From the NCBI RefSeq assembly GCF_007279655.1, contig NZ_QKWN01000008.1, forward strand, positions 62,001 through 126,000: a DNA stretch of 64,000 bases, given 5' to 3'. The position numbers were made by a program, and so were the translations under genes. Origin of the DNA: Robertkochia solimangrovi (GTDB lineage Bacteria > Bacteroidota > Bacteroidia > Flavobacteriales > Flavobacteriaceae). Shown here one piece after another: positions 51,730-61,454 of the stretch. Each line of letters opens with the position of its first letter. Position 1 is the stretch's first letter. Below the pieces are notes generated by a model that was given only the letters and a program-made list of their open reading frames with translations, was not told where the DNA came from and did no database searches.

Positions 51730-53597
51730 GCTCCTTCCGCTTTCATCGATAACTCGAACCAGCGTTCTGTTTTCTCCTCGATCGCGTCGAGGATCTCCTG
51801 TAATTTGATCGATTCTTTGTCTATCGCATCGCCTTCGAGGTCTCCGGTTGCGAATTTCGCCTCTACCGCATCTTTTTCGCGCTCCAGCTTTTTGATCTCG
51901 GTCTCCAGGCGCTTATATTCTTTTTGCTCCTGATAATTCAAGCCGGAATTCTGATCTTTTTTCCAGGTTTTCTTCGTGGTTGTCTTTTCCGAATCTGAAC
52001 TTTCCTGGTTATTACCACCGCTGTTCTCGTAGACCCGGTAATCGGTATAGTTTCCGGGGAAATCGGTAATATTGCCTTCCCCTTCGAAAACGAATAGGTG
52101 GTCGACGATCTTATCCATAAAATAACGGTCGTGAGAAACCACCAGCAGACAACCCGGAAAATCCATCAGGAAACTTTCGAGTACGTTCAGGGTTATGATG
52201 TCGAGGTCGTTGGTAGGCTCATCGAGAATCAGAAAATTCGGGTTCTGGATCAGGACCGTACACAGATAAAGTCGCTTTTGTTCCCCACCACTGAGCTTTT
52301 CCACATAATCGTATTGCTTTTTACGGTCAAACAGAAATCGCTCCAGTAACTGTGCTGCAGAGATCTGTCGGCCTTTGGTCAGAGGGATATAATCTCCGAA
52401 CTCACGGATGACTTCGATCACCTTTTGTCCGGGTTTGACATGTATTCCCTGCTGGGTATAATACCCGAACTTAACGGTCTCTCCGATAATGATCTTTCCG
52501 CTATCCGGGTTTTGCTTCCCGGTGAGCATGTTCAGGAAGGTGGTCTTTCCGGTTCCGTTCTTTCCGATGATTCCGATACGTTCTCCTTTACGGATACTGT
52601 ATTCGAATTTATTGAGGATCTGCTTTTTGCCGAAGGCCAGGGAAACATTATGGAATTCAACGATCTTTGATCCGAGACGCTCCATATTGATCTCCAGTTG
52701 AACCTGGTGATCCTTTCTGCGCTGATGGGCTTTTTCCTTGATCTCATAGAAATCGTCGATCCGGGATTTCGATTTGGTGGTTCGTGCTTTCGGTTGACGA
52801 CGCATCCATTCGAGTTCTTTGGAATACAGGTTTTTTGCCTTTTCCACCGAAGCCTGCTCCGAACGCATCCGGTCTTCTTTCTTTTCGAGGTAGTAGGAGT
52901 AATTTCCTTTATACTGGTAGAGAACCCCTTCGTCCATTTCAAGGATCTCGTTACAAACCCTTTCCAGGAAATATCGGTCGTGGGTCACCATGAACAGGGT
53001 GATATTCTCTTTGGCAAAATACTGTTCCAGCCATTCGATCATTTCGAGATCAAGGTGGTTGGTGGGCTCATCGAGGATCAATAGTTCCGGGTTGTTCAGC
53101 AAAATCGTGGCGAGTGCCAGGCGCTTCTTTTGACCTCCGGATAATTTACTGACAGACTGGTCGAGTTGGTCGAGCTTCAGTTTGAACAGGATCTGTTTGT
53201 ACCGGGTTTCGAAATCCCAGGCGTGATGCACCTCCATCTGCTCAAAGGCTTTTTGGTAGGCTTCCGTATCATCGGGATGCTGTAATGCGATCTCGTATTG
53301 GTGAATTACCTGTAATACCCGGTTGTCGGAAGCGAAGATGGTCTCTTCCACGGTCAGCTTCGGATCGAGATCCGGCTCCTGTGGTAAAAAGGCCATTTTG
53401 AGTCCGTTTCGGGATACCACCTGCCCGGTGTCGGGAATATCTTTTCCCGTGATTATATTGAGCAGGGAGGTTTTTCCGGTACCGTTCTTAGCGATAAAGG
53501 CGACCTTCTGATCCTTGTTGATCCCGAAGGAGATATCGCTGAAAAGCACACGTTCCCCGTATGATTTGGATATGTTTTCTACTGAGAGGTAATTCAC
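51726..53597 (-). CDS. ABC-F family ATPase (Uup/EttA-like)
   Basis: A soluble twin ATPase that acts on ribosomes or on DNA structures. The 623-residue protein has two cassettes. The first has AKNGTGKTSLL (Walker A), LSGGQKKRLALA and LLILDEPTNHLDLEMIEWL. The linker (about 215-300) is charged and helical. The second has GKNGTGKTTFL, LSGGEQKRLYLC and LILDEPTNDLDI. The C-terminus is a coiled coil (about 565-620: LEREKDAVEAKF) of the Uup type. Start codon GTG at 53597. The methyltransferase-family gene is coupled by a 4-base overlap at its end. Confidence 0.94.
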   Translation of the reverse strand: MNYLSVENISKSYGERVLFSDISFGINKDQKVAFIAKNGTGKTSLLNIITGKDIPDTGQVVSRNGLKMAFLPQEPDLDPKLTVEETIFASDNRVLQVIHQYEIALQHPDDTEAYQKAFEQMEVHHAWDFETRYKQILFKLKLDQLDQSVSKLSGGQKKRLALATILLNNPELLILDEPTNHLDLEMIEWLEQYFAKENITLFMVTHDRYFLERVCNEILEMDEGVLYQYKGNYSYYLEKKEDRMRSEQASVEKAKNLYSKELEWMRRQPKARTTKSKSRIDDFYEIKEKAHQRRKDHQVQLEINMERLGSKIVEFHNVSLAFGKKQILNKFEYSIRKGERIGIIGKNGTGKTTFLNMLTGKQNPDSGKIIIGETVKFGYYTQQGIHVKPGQKVIEVIREFGDYIPLTKGRQISAAQLLERFLFDRKKQYDYVEKLSGGEQKRLYLCTVLIQNPNFLILDEPTNDLDIITLNVLESFLMDFPGCLLVVSHDRYFMDKIVDHLFVFEGEGNITDFPGNYTDYRVYENSGGNNQESSDSEKTTTKKTWKKDQNSGLNYQEQKEYKRLETEIKKLEREKDAVEAKFATGDLEGDAIDKESIKLQEILDAIEEKTERWFELSMKAEGA

Positions 53598-53648
53598 GAT
53601 TAATTTTTTTGCAAAATAAATGATTTATTCCCTCCGAAGCCTTGTGGA

Positions 53649-55244
53649 TCATCCTTTTTTTCGGGCGATCGCAAAGAGAAATATAAACCCGGCGATCAGT
53701 GTGGCGATTCTGGCGATATAATCACCGTATCGGGTATAGAAGGTCTTTTTATTATTGATGGTGATATCACCTTTTACGGTTCCCTTGACACCATAAGCCA
53801 ATGTTTTCAGGATCGTTCCCTTCTCGTCTATCAGGGCAGATATTCCGGTATTCGCACTACGGGCTACCGATCTTCGGTTTTCGATGGCACGAAGACGGGC
53901 ATAGCTGAGATGCTGTTGATGGCCCTGGGTGTGGTCCCACCAGGCATCATTCGTGATGATCGCCAGGAAATTGGCACCATTCTTTACATAATCACTGACA
54001 TATTCTCCGTACACCGATTCGTAACAGATGATCGGGGCAGCATTATAGCTGCCGTCCTGCGAATGGAAGACCGAGCGTTCTTCCTGAGTGCCGCGGGATA
54101 ATACGGTTCCTCCAAGGTCGATCATGATATTTCCGAGTAACGGTTGCAGGATGCTTTTAAAAGGGAAGGTTTCCACGCCTACCACGAGTTTGGATTTGAA
54201 ATAGACCTGGGTCTGACCCTTCCTGTCTATTTGGATCGCCGCATTATACACATCAAACCAGTCTCCACGGGAAGATCGGTTGGCGGAAAGCGTCGGGGGT
54301 TTCTGTGATTTGCCGTACAGCTTAAAGAAATCTGCTCCGGTGATGATCTTCAGATTCGGATTTGTGGCTGCAAATAACTGAAGTTCCTGTTTCTCCCGGC
54401 TAAAATCAAAACTTTCCAGGCTGGTGTTGTTGGCCAATGCGGTTTCCGGGGCGATCAGGTATTGGGTATTCCTATCGATATCACCACGGGTATCTTCCTC
54501 CATTTGTTTCACAATCATCGTATTGGTGTATGAGGAATCATATTTTTCGGTGTATGGATCTACATTGGGCTGATACAGCACCACTTCGATCTTTTCAGCA
54601 CTCTCCTGGTATCGCATCAGGATGATCATGGAGATGATCACGGGGATTGCGATAAACAATACATTTTTGGCAATTCCCTTGGATAGCGTTTTTTTATCAC
54701 CCGTAGCGTAGAATTTGAGAATGGTGAGATATACGCTGATATTGAGAATCCATATCCACAGGGCTCCTCCGAAGGTTCCGGTATATTCATACCATTGGAT
54801 CCATGAAGTGTATTCTGAAAAGACATTTCCCAGGTTTAACCAGGGCCAGGAAAAATCCCAGTTCAGATGAAATTTTTCAAAGGCCATCCAGATTGCAGGA
54901 AGGAATACCAGGTGTATTTTTGGAGGAAAGCGTTTCGCGGTAAAATGGTAAAGGGAAAAAACGATCGCCATCAGCAGTGAGTTCACCAACAGAGCGAAAA
55001 GCATTCCGAAAGGAGTGGAGTACCAGATCCACCAGGTCGTAATGCTGTTCCAGATAAGAAAAGCCAGGTAGGCGTACCCGAAGACCCGGAGCCCTTTGCG
55101 GCCCTGGTCATCCATTCGGATGTCGTGCTCTACCAGTAACAGCGGGGTGAAAGCAAAGAATATAAAGACAGGAATACCATAGGTCGGCCAGGCGGCAGCC
55201 AGTAAGATACCGGTAATCAGGGTCAGTACGAGTTTGTTTCTCAT
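53649..55244 (-). CDS. lnt: Apolipoprotein N-acyltransferase
   Basis: Lnt adds the third acyl chain to the N-terminal cysteine of lipoproteins in the inner membrane. The 531-residue protein has about eight helices (six at the N-terminus, one after the catalytic domain) and a periplasmic nitrilase domain with the Glu-Lys-Cys triad: E in LIAPETAL, K in VYFKSKLVVGVE and C in PIICYESVYG. The last helix has IARIATLIAGFIFLF. It lies 51 bases upstream of the ABC-F gene on the same strand; the two are probably cotranscribed. Lipoproteins elsewhere in the window would be clients. Confidence 0.95.
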   Translation of the reverse strand: MRNKLVLTLITGILLAAAWPTYGIPVFIFFAFTPLLLVEHDIRMDDQGRKGLRVFGYAYLAFLIWNSITTWWIWYSTPFGMLFALLVNSLLMAIVFSLYHFTAKRFPPKIHLVFLPAIWMAFEKFHLNWDFSWPWLNLGNVFSEYTSWIQWYEYTGTFGGALWIWILNISVYLTILKFYATGDKKTLSKGIAKNVLFIAIPVIISMIILMRYQESAEKIEVVLYQPNVDPYTEKYDSSYTNTMIVKQMEEDTRGDIDRNTQYLIAPETALANNTSLESFDFSREKQELQLFAATNPNLKIITGADFFKLYGKSQKPPTLSANRSSRGDWFDVYNAAIQIDRKGQTQVYFKSKLVVGVETFPFKSILQPLLGNIMIDLGGTVLSRGTQEERSVFHSQDGSYNAAPIICYESVYGEYVSDYVKNGANFLAIITNDAWWDHTQGHQQHLSYARLRAIENRRSVARSANTGISALIDEKGTILKTLAYGVKGTVKGDITINNKKTFYTRYGDYIARIATLIAGFIFLFAIARKKG

Positions 55245-55371
55245 CCGGAGAATTTTTTCACCGCTAATATCAGGATTTAATTTAGGAATCGCATCTTCAT
55301 TTGGAAAATTCCGATCCGGTCTTCTGCCGAAAATATGCGGGAATTTTAATAACTTACGCAGTACTTTATGC

Positions 55372-55379
55372 TAAATTTG
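55372..55379 (+). promoter_or_regulatory. -7 promoter element of pssA
   Basis: TAAATTTG exactly matches TAnnTTTG, 20 bases before the ATG at 55400. The -33 region shows only a T run (55344-55347). Confidence 0.55.
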
Positions 55380-55399
55380 CAGTACTAAACAACGCTTAA

Positions 55400-56155
55400 A
55401 TGAAAAGACACATACCAAATTTCCTGACCATGCTCAACCTTCTGAGCGGTTGTATCGCCGTAGTATTAGCGGTAAGGAATCATCTGGAACTGGCAGCATT
55501 GTTCGTGGCCATCGGAATCTTCTTTGATTTCTTCGACGGCTTGGCGGCAAGGTTGCTGAATGTGAAAAGCGAGCTGGGCGTGCAATTGGATTCCCTGGCA
55601 GACCTGGTGACCAGCGGACTCGTTCCGGGTATTGTGATGTTTCAGCTGTTTAATCAGGCGAACGGACTCAATTCGTATACATGGAGTGGAGAATCGACCG
55701 AATCCATGTTCTGGGTAGGCGATACGTTCATCGCGATCTCCTTCCTCGGATTTCTGATCACCCTGGCATCGGCATATCGTTTAGCGAAATTCAATATCGA
55801 TGAAGATCAGGCGACCACTTTTACCGGTCTGCCTACTCCGGCTAATGCCTTGTTCATCCTTTCGTTGCCATTGATCCTGAAATATCATAACAACGTAACC
55901 TTCGATACACTGATCCTGAGCAATTGGTTTCTGGTGGTGATCACGCTGCTGAGTGCTTATATGCTCAACGCGCGAGTGCGACTTTTTTCTTTGAAGTTCA
56001 AAGGCGGAAAGCTCAGGGATAATATCATAAAATACACCTTTTTGTTGCTCAGCCTCATTTTGCTGATCGTGATGCAATTCATGGCGATACCGGTGATCAT
56101 CGTATTGTATGTAGTGTTCTCGGTGATCGAGAATAGCAAAGGGAAGCTGGCTTAG
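55400..56155 (+). CDS. pssA: CDP-diacylglycerol-serine O-phosphatidyltransferase
   Basis: An inner-membrane enzyme that makes phosphatidylserine, the precursor of phosphatidylethanolamine, from CDP-diacylglycerol and serine. The 251-residue protein has the CDP-alcohol phosphotransferase motif D43-x-x-D46-G47-x-x-A50-R51-x8-G60-x3-D64-x3-D68 and seven or eight helices. The N-terminal PNFLTMLNLLSG helix is typical. Its end overlaps the lptB gene (opposite strand) by 4 bases. The psd gene is not in the window. PgsA-type enzymes are less likely given the length and N-terminus. Confidence 0.92.
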   Translation: MKRHIPNFLTMLNLLSGCIAVVLAVRNHLELAALFVAIGIFFDFFDGLAARLLNVKSELGVQLDSLADLVTSGLVPGIVMFQLFNQANGLNSYTWSGESTESMFWVGDTFIAISFLGFLITLASAYRLAKFNIDEDQATTFTGLPTPANALFILSLPLILKYHNNVTFDTLILSNWFLVVITLLSAYMLNARVRLFSLKFKGGKLRDNIIKYTFLLLSLILLIVMQFMAIPVIIVLYVVFSVIENSKGKLA

Positions 56156-56892
56156 AAGTCCAGCTTTTTCTTCCGAAGTTCGAAGTTCTGTCCGAGATAG
56201 ACCTTACGAACCATTTCATCGGCTGCGAGCTCTTCCGGAATTCCCGCTTTCAGAATACTACCTTCGAACATGAGGTAGGATCGTTCGGTGATCGCCAGTG
56301 TTTCCTGTACATTGTGGTCGGTGATCAGAATCCCGATATTCTTATTCTTTAGCTGAGCAACGATCCGTTGAATATCCTCTACGGCTACCGGGTCAACTCC
56401 GGCAAACGGTTCATCGAGCAGAATGAAACTCGGGTCGGTGGCTAAGGCTCGTGCGATCTCCGTACGGCGTCGTTCACCTCCCGATAACAAGTCTCCGCGG
56501 TTCTTGCGAATGTGGCCTATATTGAACTCATCGAGCAGCGATTCCATCTTCATGTGACGTTCCTGTTTGCTGAGCTTGGTGAGCTCCAGAACGCTCATGA
56601 TATTGTCTTCTACACTGAGTTTACGGAATACAGAAGCTTCCTGTGCCAGGTATCCGATACCCTGTTGTGCTCTCTTGTACATCGGATAATCAGTGATCTC
56701 CTGGCTGTCGAGAAATATCTTACCACCGTTGGGTTTGATAAGTCCTACGATCATATAGAAAGACGTCGTCTTACCGGCACCATTCGGGCCGAGGAGTCCG
56801 ACGATCTCACCTTTGTTCACTTCCAGGGAGATCCCTTTTACCACTTTTCGTCCTTTATAGGACTTCATTATGTTTTCTGCACGTAATTTCAC
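56152..56892 (-). CDS. lptB: LPS export ABC transporter ATP-binding protein LptB
   Basis: The ATPase that powers LPS extraction from the inner membrane with LptF, LptG and LptC. The 246-residue protein begins MKLRAENIMKSYKGRKVV and has Walker A GPNGAGKTTSFYMI, then LAQEASVFRKLSVEDNI (the Q-loop and coupling stretch typical of LptB), LLSGGERRRTEIARALATDP and FILLDEPFAGVDPVAVEDIQ with the H-loop in GILITDHNVQET. Start codon GTG at 56892. LptA/C are not adjacent; kdsD, also in LPS synthesis, lies 1.3 kb downstream on the same strand side. Confidence 0.95.
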   Translation of the reverse strand: MKLRAENIMKSYKGRKVVKGISLEVNKGEIVGLLGPNGAGKTTSFYMIVGLIKPNGGKIFLDSQEITDYPMYKRAQQGIGYLAQEASVFRKLSVEDNIMSVLELTKLSKQERHMKMESLLDEFNIGHIRKNRGDLLSGGERRRTEIARALATDPSFILLDEPFAGVDPVAVEDIQRIVAQLKNKNIGILITDHNVQETLAITERSYLMFEGSILKAGIPEELAADEMVRKVYLGQNFELRKKKLDF

Positions 56893-56984
56893 AGGGCGGA
56901 TTTTTTATATCGTACCGGATTCATTTCTTTCAAAAGTAAAAAAATGGATTCGGTACGGCATTCTTTTATAATAACATTATAAAA

Positions 56985-57341
56985 TTATTCTGATTTTTCC
57001 TGGATTTCGAGGGCATCCCAGAACTCGTAAGCTCTTCTTAGGTGCGGGATCACGATGGTACCTCCCACCAGGGTAGCGATACCCATCGCTTCAGCAACCT
57101 CATCCTTGGTCAGACCTTCCTTATGACAGGTCTCCAGGTGGTAACGTACGCAATCATCACATCGCAATACCATAGAAGCCACAAGGCCTAACAGTTCCTT
57201 GGTCTTTACATCCAGGGTTCCGGGTGCATAGGCATTGGTGTCGAGGTTGAATATCCTCTTGATGATCTTGTTGTTATCGGCCAGGATGCGTTCGTTCATC
57301 CTGCTGCGATATTCGTTGAATTCCTTAACCTGATCAGTCAT
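56985..57341 (-). CDS. Carboxymuconolactone decarboxylase / AhpD-like protein
   Basis: The 118-residue helical protein has the CMD core with C-D-D-C-V-R-Y-H (about 71-78), the CxxC pair and following His being the AhpD-type redox or proton-relay site. The following helix E-V-A-E-A-M-G-I-A-T-L-V-G-G is typical. Members act as thiol peroxidases or decarboxylases; with the CxxCxxxH pattern a redox role is more likely. It overlaps the end of tatC by 8 bases, so both are translated from one transcript. Physiological partner unknown. Confidence 0.88.
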   Translation of the reverse strand: MTDQVKEFNEYRSRMNERILADNNKIIKRIFNLDTNAYAPGTLDVKTKELLGLVASMVLRCDDCVRYHLETCHKEGLTKDEVAEAMGIATLVGGTIVIPHLRRAYEFWDALEIQEKSE

Positions 57342-58179
57342 TCTTAGTTACGTTTGTTGTATTGTTTTGCTTTTCTTTATCCCTTTTGATCACGATACGG
57401 GAGATGTGTATACTTATCTCGTAAAGGATCAGTACCGGTATGGTTACCACGACCTGGCTCGCCACATCGGGAGGGGTGATTACAGCCGCTACGATCAATA
57501 CGATGACCAGAGCGAACTTACGGTATTTCTTCAGAAACTCCGGTGTCACCAGTCCGATCTTCGTCAGAAAGAAAATGAGGATCGGCAACTCAAAGATGAG
57601 TCCGCAGGCGATCACTGCTGATCTGACGATAGAGATATAAGAGGACAGGTCAATATCGTTGAATACCTCGTCACTAACCCGGTAATTCGCCAGGAAATTG
57701 ATAGACAAGGGAGAGATCACATAGTATCCGAACAACACCCCGGTAAAGAACAGAAAGGAAGCGATAAAGATGAAACCCCTCGCATTCTTACGTTCGTTCT
57801 CATAGAGTCCCGGACTAATAAATTTCCACAGCTCATATAACAGATACGGGAAACCGATGATAAATCCGGCCCAGATAGAGGTCCAGATATGTGCTGAGAA
57901 TTGTCCTGCCATCTGACGACTCTGGATCCTGAATTGCGGACCTTCGCAAAAAGAATCATCGAGACCGATGGTTCTGGAGATATTACAGAACAATCGGTAG
58001 GTAGGGAAATCGGCTTTTTTAGGACCGAAAAGTATGGTGTCAAAAATAAAGTCTTTCATCAGAAAGGCTACCACGGCGATGATGACAACCGCAAGTGTGG
58101 AGCGAATAAGGTGCCATCTCAGTTCTTCGAGATGGTCCAGAAAAGACATTTCAGAGGCAGTTTCTTGTTGTTGGGCCAT
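57334..58179 (-). CDS. tatC: Sec-independent (twin-arginine) translocase subunit TatC
   Basis: The core receptor of the Tat pathway for folded proteins. The 281-residue protein has six helices. Family features: SFLDHLEELRWHLIRS near the start (twin-arginine signal binding, Glu in EELR), a periplasmic first loop enlarged by about 40 residues around CNISRTIGLDDSFC, then PYLLYELWKFISPGLYENERKNARG and the FELPILIFFLTKIG late helix. The start ATG overlaps the kdsD stop (TAATG), which suggests coupled translation. tatA is not adjacent here. Confidence 0.95.
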   Translation of the reverse strand: MAQQQETASEMSFLDHLEELRWHLIRSTLAVVIIAVVAFLMKDFIFDTILFGPKKADFPTYRLFCNISRTIGLDDSFCEGPQFRIQSRQMAGQFSAHIWTSIWAGFIIGFPYLLYELWKFISPGLYENERKNARGFIFIASFLFFTGVLFGYYVISPLSINFLANYRVSDEVFNDIDLSSYISIVRSAVIACGLIFELPILIFFLTKIGLVTPEFLKKYRKFALVIVLIVAAVITPPDVASQVVVTIPVLILYEISIHISRIVIKRDKEKQNNTTNVTKND

Positions 58180-59144
58180 TAAATAATTCCTTCTTTAATT
58201 AGGTCATGAAGATGGATCACCCCGAAGTAACCGGCTTCATCGGTCACCAATAGCTGGGAGATTCCGTTGTTTTCCATTATTTCAAGTGCGTCGACAGCCA
58301 TCATTTCGGCATGTACGGATTTTGGGTTGGCGGTCATGATATCGGCGGCGGTAAGTCCGTTGATGTTCTCGTATTTGTTGAGCATCCTACGAATGTCACC
58401 ATCGGTAATGATCCCGGTGATCTGGTTCTTCTCGACCACTGCGGTCACCCCAAGCATCTTTTCAGAGATCTCCACGATCACTTTACGGATGTCTGATGCT
58501 TTCGACACTTCCGGTTTCATATTGGCTGCAGCAACATCACCCACACGCAGATAGAGTTTTTTCCCTAACGCACCTCCCGGATGGTATTTGGCGAAATCAG
58601 AACTGCTGAAGCCGCGAAGTTCCAAAAGGCAGATCGCGAGGGCATCCCCAACGACCAACTGAGCGGTCGTACTGGTGGTAGGAGCCAGGTTGTTCGGACA
58701 AGCTTCTTTCTCCACATAAGCGTTCATCACATAGTCGGAATGTTGCCCGAGGAATGACTCGCGGTTCGAAGTGATCGCGATCAGTTTGTTCGGTCCGTTT
58801 TTGATCAGCGGAACCAGTACTTTGATCTCCGGTGTATTCCCGCTTTTGGAGATACAGATCACAACATCATCCTCCAAAATGGTTCCCAGATCTCCGTGAA
58901 TGGCATCGGCAGCGTGCATAAAAATAGCAGGAGTACCGGTAGAATTGAGCGTTGCTACGATCTTTGTAGCGATAATCGCACTCTTCCCGATTCCTGTTAT
59001 GATGACTCTACCCTTCGAATTGTAAATAAATTCAATCGCATCCGCAAATTCGCCATCTACTAAACCTGACAGGTTTTTGATGGCATCTCCCTCAGTATCA
59101 ATTGCCTTTCTAGCACAGGCTATAATGGCATTTTTATCGATCAA
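58179..59144 (-). CDS. kdsD: D-arabinose 5-phosphate isomerase (KpsF/GutQ family)
   Basis: It isomerises D-ribulose 5-phosphate to D-arabinose 5-phosphate, the first step of Kdo synthesis for LPS. The 321-residue protein has a SIS domain (about 30-175) with VIITGIGKSAIIATKIVATLNSTGT and ISKSGNTPEI loops, then two CBS domains (about 205-320): VVEKNQITGIITDGDIRRML and MAVDALEIMENNGISQLLVT. The start is TTG at 59144. Followed without a gap by tatC. In LPS-making flavobacteria this gene commonly lies next to tatC and recQ, as here. Confidence 0.93.
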   Translation of the reverse strand: MIDKNAIIACARKAIDTEGDAIKNLSGLVDGEFADAIEFIYNSKGRVIITGIGKSAIIATKIVATLNSTGTPAIFMHAADAIHGDLGTILEDDVVICISKSGNTPEIKVLVPLIKNGPNKLIAITSNRESFLGQHSDYVMNAYVEKEACPNNLAPTTSTTAQLVVGDALAICLLELRGFSSSDFAKYHPGGALGKKLYLRVGDVAAANMKPEVSKASDIRKVIVEISEKMLGVTAVVEKNQITGIITDGDIRRMLNKYENINGLTAADIMTANPKSVHAEMMAVDALEIMENNGISQLLVTDEAGYFGVIHLHDLIKEGII

Positions 59145-59162
59145 ACTTTTGATTTTTTAGAA

Positions 59163-59193
59163 TTTGTAATAAAAAAAGAATATCTTATCTTTA
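59163..59193 (+). promoter_or_regulatory. Promoter of recQ
   Basis: TTTG (59163-59166), 19 bases, TATCTTTA (59186-59193), one mismatch from TAnnTTTG at the last base. The leader to the ATG at 59230 is about 30 bases. Confidence 0.55.
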
Positions 59194-59229
59194 GTAGTGC
59201 AAATGTATATAAAATAGTAAAACGAAAGG

Positions 59230-61431
59230 ATGAGTACTGCTGAAATTGACTTACACGCGGAGCTGAAGAAGTATTTTGGATTTAGTCAGTTTAAAGGTTT
59301 ACAGGAGAAGGTTGTAAAAAACATCGTCAACGACGAAAACACATTTGTAATTATGCCCACCGGTGGTGGGAAATCCCTATGCTACCAATTACCTGCACTT
59401 GTAAAGGAAGGAACTGCGATCGTGATCTCACCGTTAATCGCACTGATGAAGAATCAGGTCGATGCCATCAGGGGAATTTCCGCCAATAAGGGAATCGCCC
59501 ATGTACTGAACTCTTCACTTACCAAAACGGAGGTGAAACAGGTGATGGATGATATCACAAACGGAATCACTAAACTGCTTTATGTTGCCCCGGAATCACT
59601 GACAAAGGAAGAGTATATAGACTTCCTGAGGACAGTTAAGATCTCCTTCGTCGCAGTGGACGAAGCACACTGTATCTCCGAATGGGGGCATGACTTCCGC
59701 CCGGAATACAGAAATATCAGAGCGATTATTAAAAGACTGGGCGATGATATTCCTATTATCGCACTTACCGCTACAGCGACTCCCAAGGTTCAGGAGGATA
59801 TCCTGAAGAATCTGGGAATGGGACAGGCCATGGTCTTCAAGGCCTCCTTTAATCGTCCGAACCTCTATTATGAAGTACGACCCAAAACCAAGAATGTAGA
59901 TGCCGATATCATCCGTTTTGTCAAACAACACGAAGGCAAATCGGGGATCATCTACTGTCTGAGCCGGAAAAGGGTGGAGGAACTGGCACAAACCCTGCAG
60001 GTGAATGGAATCAAAGCGGTTCCCTACCATGCCGGACTCGATGCCAAGACCCGTGCCAATCATCAGGATATGTTCCTCATGGAAGATGTCGACGTGGTGG
60101 TAGCTACCATCGCTTTCGGAATGGGGATCGATAAACCGGATGTTCGCTTCGTGATCCACCACGATATCCCGAAAAGTATCGAAAGTTACTACCAGGAAAC
60201 CGGTAGAGCCGGTCGTGACGGGGGGGAAGGACACTGCCTGGCATTCTATTCCTATAAGGATATCGAGAAGCTGGAAAAGTTCATGAGTGGAAAACCCGTT
60301 GCAGAACAGGAAATCGGCCATGCCCTCCTGCAGGATATGGTGGCTTATGCCGAAACTTCCATGTCGAGAAGGAAATATATCCTGCACTATTTCGGGGAGG
60401 AATTCGATGAGGTGAACGGCGAAGGTGCCGACCTCGATGACAATGTGCGTTTCCCCAAAAAGAAACACGAAGCCAAAGATGATGTGGTTAAACTATTATC
60501 CATCATCCGCGAAACCAAAGAAAAATATAAGGCCAAAGAGATCGTGAATACCCTGATCGGAAAGACGAATGCCTTGATCAAGTCGCATAAGACCGATGAG
60601 AAACCCTTCTTCGGAACCGGAATGGAACACGATAATAAATACTGGATGGCATTGATTCGCCAGGTACTCGTCACCGGACTCATCAAAAAGGAGATCGAAT
60701 TGTACGGTGTACTGCATTTAAGTAAGGCCGGAAAGAAATACCTGGAAGCTCCGGTCTCGTTCATGATGACGGAAGACCATACCTATGAGGATTCCGATGA
60801 CGATACCATTGCAACTGCGAAAAAAACGGGTGGCTTTGTAGCCGATGACGTCTTGCTTAAGATGCTGAAGGACCTGAGGAAACAACAGGCGAAAAAGCTG
60901 GAAGTTCCTCCTTTCGTGGTTTTTCAGGATCCGTCACTCGAAGATATGGCGCTGAAGTATCCGGTTACCATGGATGAACTCATCAATATTCATGGGGTAG
61001 GCGATGGTAAGGCTCGTAAATACGGGAAAGCCTTTATCGACTTCATCTCCAAATATGTAGAAGAGAACAATATCGACAGACCGGATGACCTCGTCGTGAA
61101 ATCCACAGGGGCGAATTCCGGACTTAAATTATATATCATTCAGAACATTGACCGCAAACTTCCGCTGGATGATATTGCGGCATCTAAAGGACTTAGCATG
61201 GATGACCTGATCAAGGAAATGGAACAGATCGTCTATATGGGAACGAAACTGAACATCGATTACTGGATCGATGAATTGTTCGATGAAGATCAGCAGGATG
61301 AATTGCATGAATATTTCATCGATGCAGACAATGACAAGATATCAGTGGCTATGGAAGAATTTGACGGAGATTACGAAGATGATGAACTTCGAATCTACCG
61401 GATTAAGTTCATCAGTGAAGTAGCAAACTGA
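59230..61431 (+). CDS. recQ: ATP-dependent DNA helicase RecQ
   Basis: A 3'-to-5' helicase acting in recombination and replication-fork repair. The 733-residue protein has Walker [15 protein letters not shown] (42-55), motif [16 protein letters not shown], motif [13 protein letters not shown] and a zinc-binding and winged-helix RQC region (about 340-520). An HRDC domain is seen at about 600-650 ([19 protein letters not shown]). The final 80 residues form an extra acidic C-terminus ending [12 protein letters not shown], as in Bacteroidota members. The RQC region has few cysteines, so the usual four-Cys zinc site seems absent. Confidence 0.96.
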   Translation: MSTAEIDLHAELKKYFGFSQFKGLQEKVVKNIVNDENTFVIMPTGGGKSLCYQLPALVKEGTAIVISPLIALMKNQVDAIRGISANKGIAHVLNSSLTKTEVKQVMDDITNGITKLLYVAPESLTKEEYIDFLRTVKISFVAVDEAHCISEWGHDFRPEYRNIRAIIKRLGDDIPIIALTATATPKVQEDILKNLGMGQAMVFKASFNRPNLYYEVRPKTKNVDADIIRFVKQHEGKSGIIYCLSRKRVEELAQTLQVNGIKAVPYHAGLDAKTRANHQDMFLMEDVDVVVATIAFGMGIDKPDVRFVIHHDIPKSIESYYQETGRAGRDGGEGHCLAFYSYKDIEKLEKFMSGKPVAEQEIGHALLQDMVAYAETSMSRRKYILHYFGEEFDEVNGEGADLDDNVRFPKKKHEAKDDVVKLLSIIRETKEKYKAKEIVNTLIGKTNALIKSHKTDEKPFFGTGMEHDNKYWMALIRQVLVTGLIKKEIELYGVLHLSKAGKKYLEAPVSFMMTEDHTYEDSDDDTIATAKKTGGFVADDVLLKMLKDLRKQQAKKLEVPPFVVFQDPSLEDMALKYPVTMDELINIHGVGDGKARKYGKAFIDFISKYVEENNIDRPDDLVVKSTGANSGLKLYIIQNIDRKLPLDDIAASKGLSMDDLIKEMEQIVYMGTKLNIDYWIDELFDEDQQDELHEYFIDADNDKISVAMEEFDGDYEDDELRIYRIKFISEVAN

Positions 61432-61454
61432 CACCAACTGTAATAAATAATCTG

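Noticed and set aside
59596-60468. Open frame of 290 codons antisense to recQ
   Set aside because: It lies fully inside recQ in the complementary frame and shows no domain, start signal or homologous pattern.
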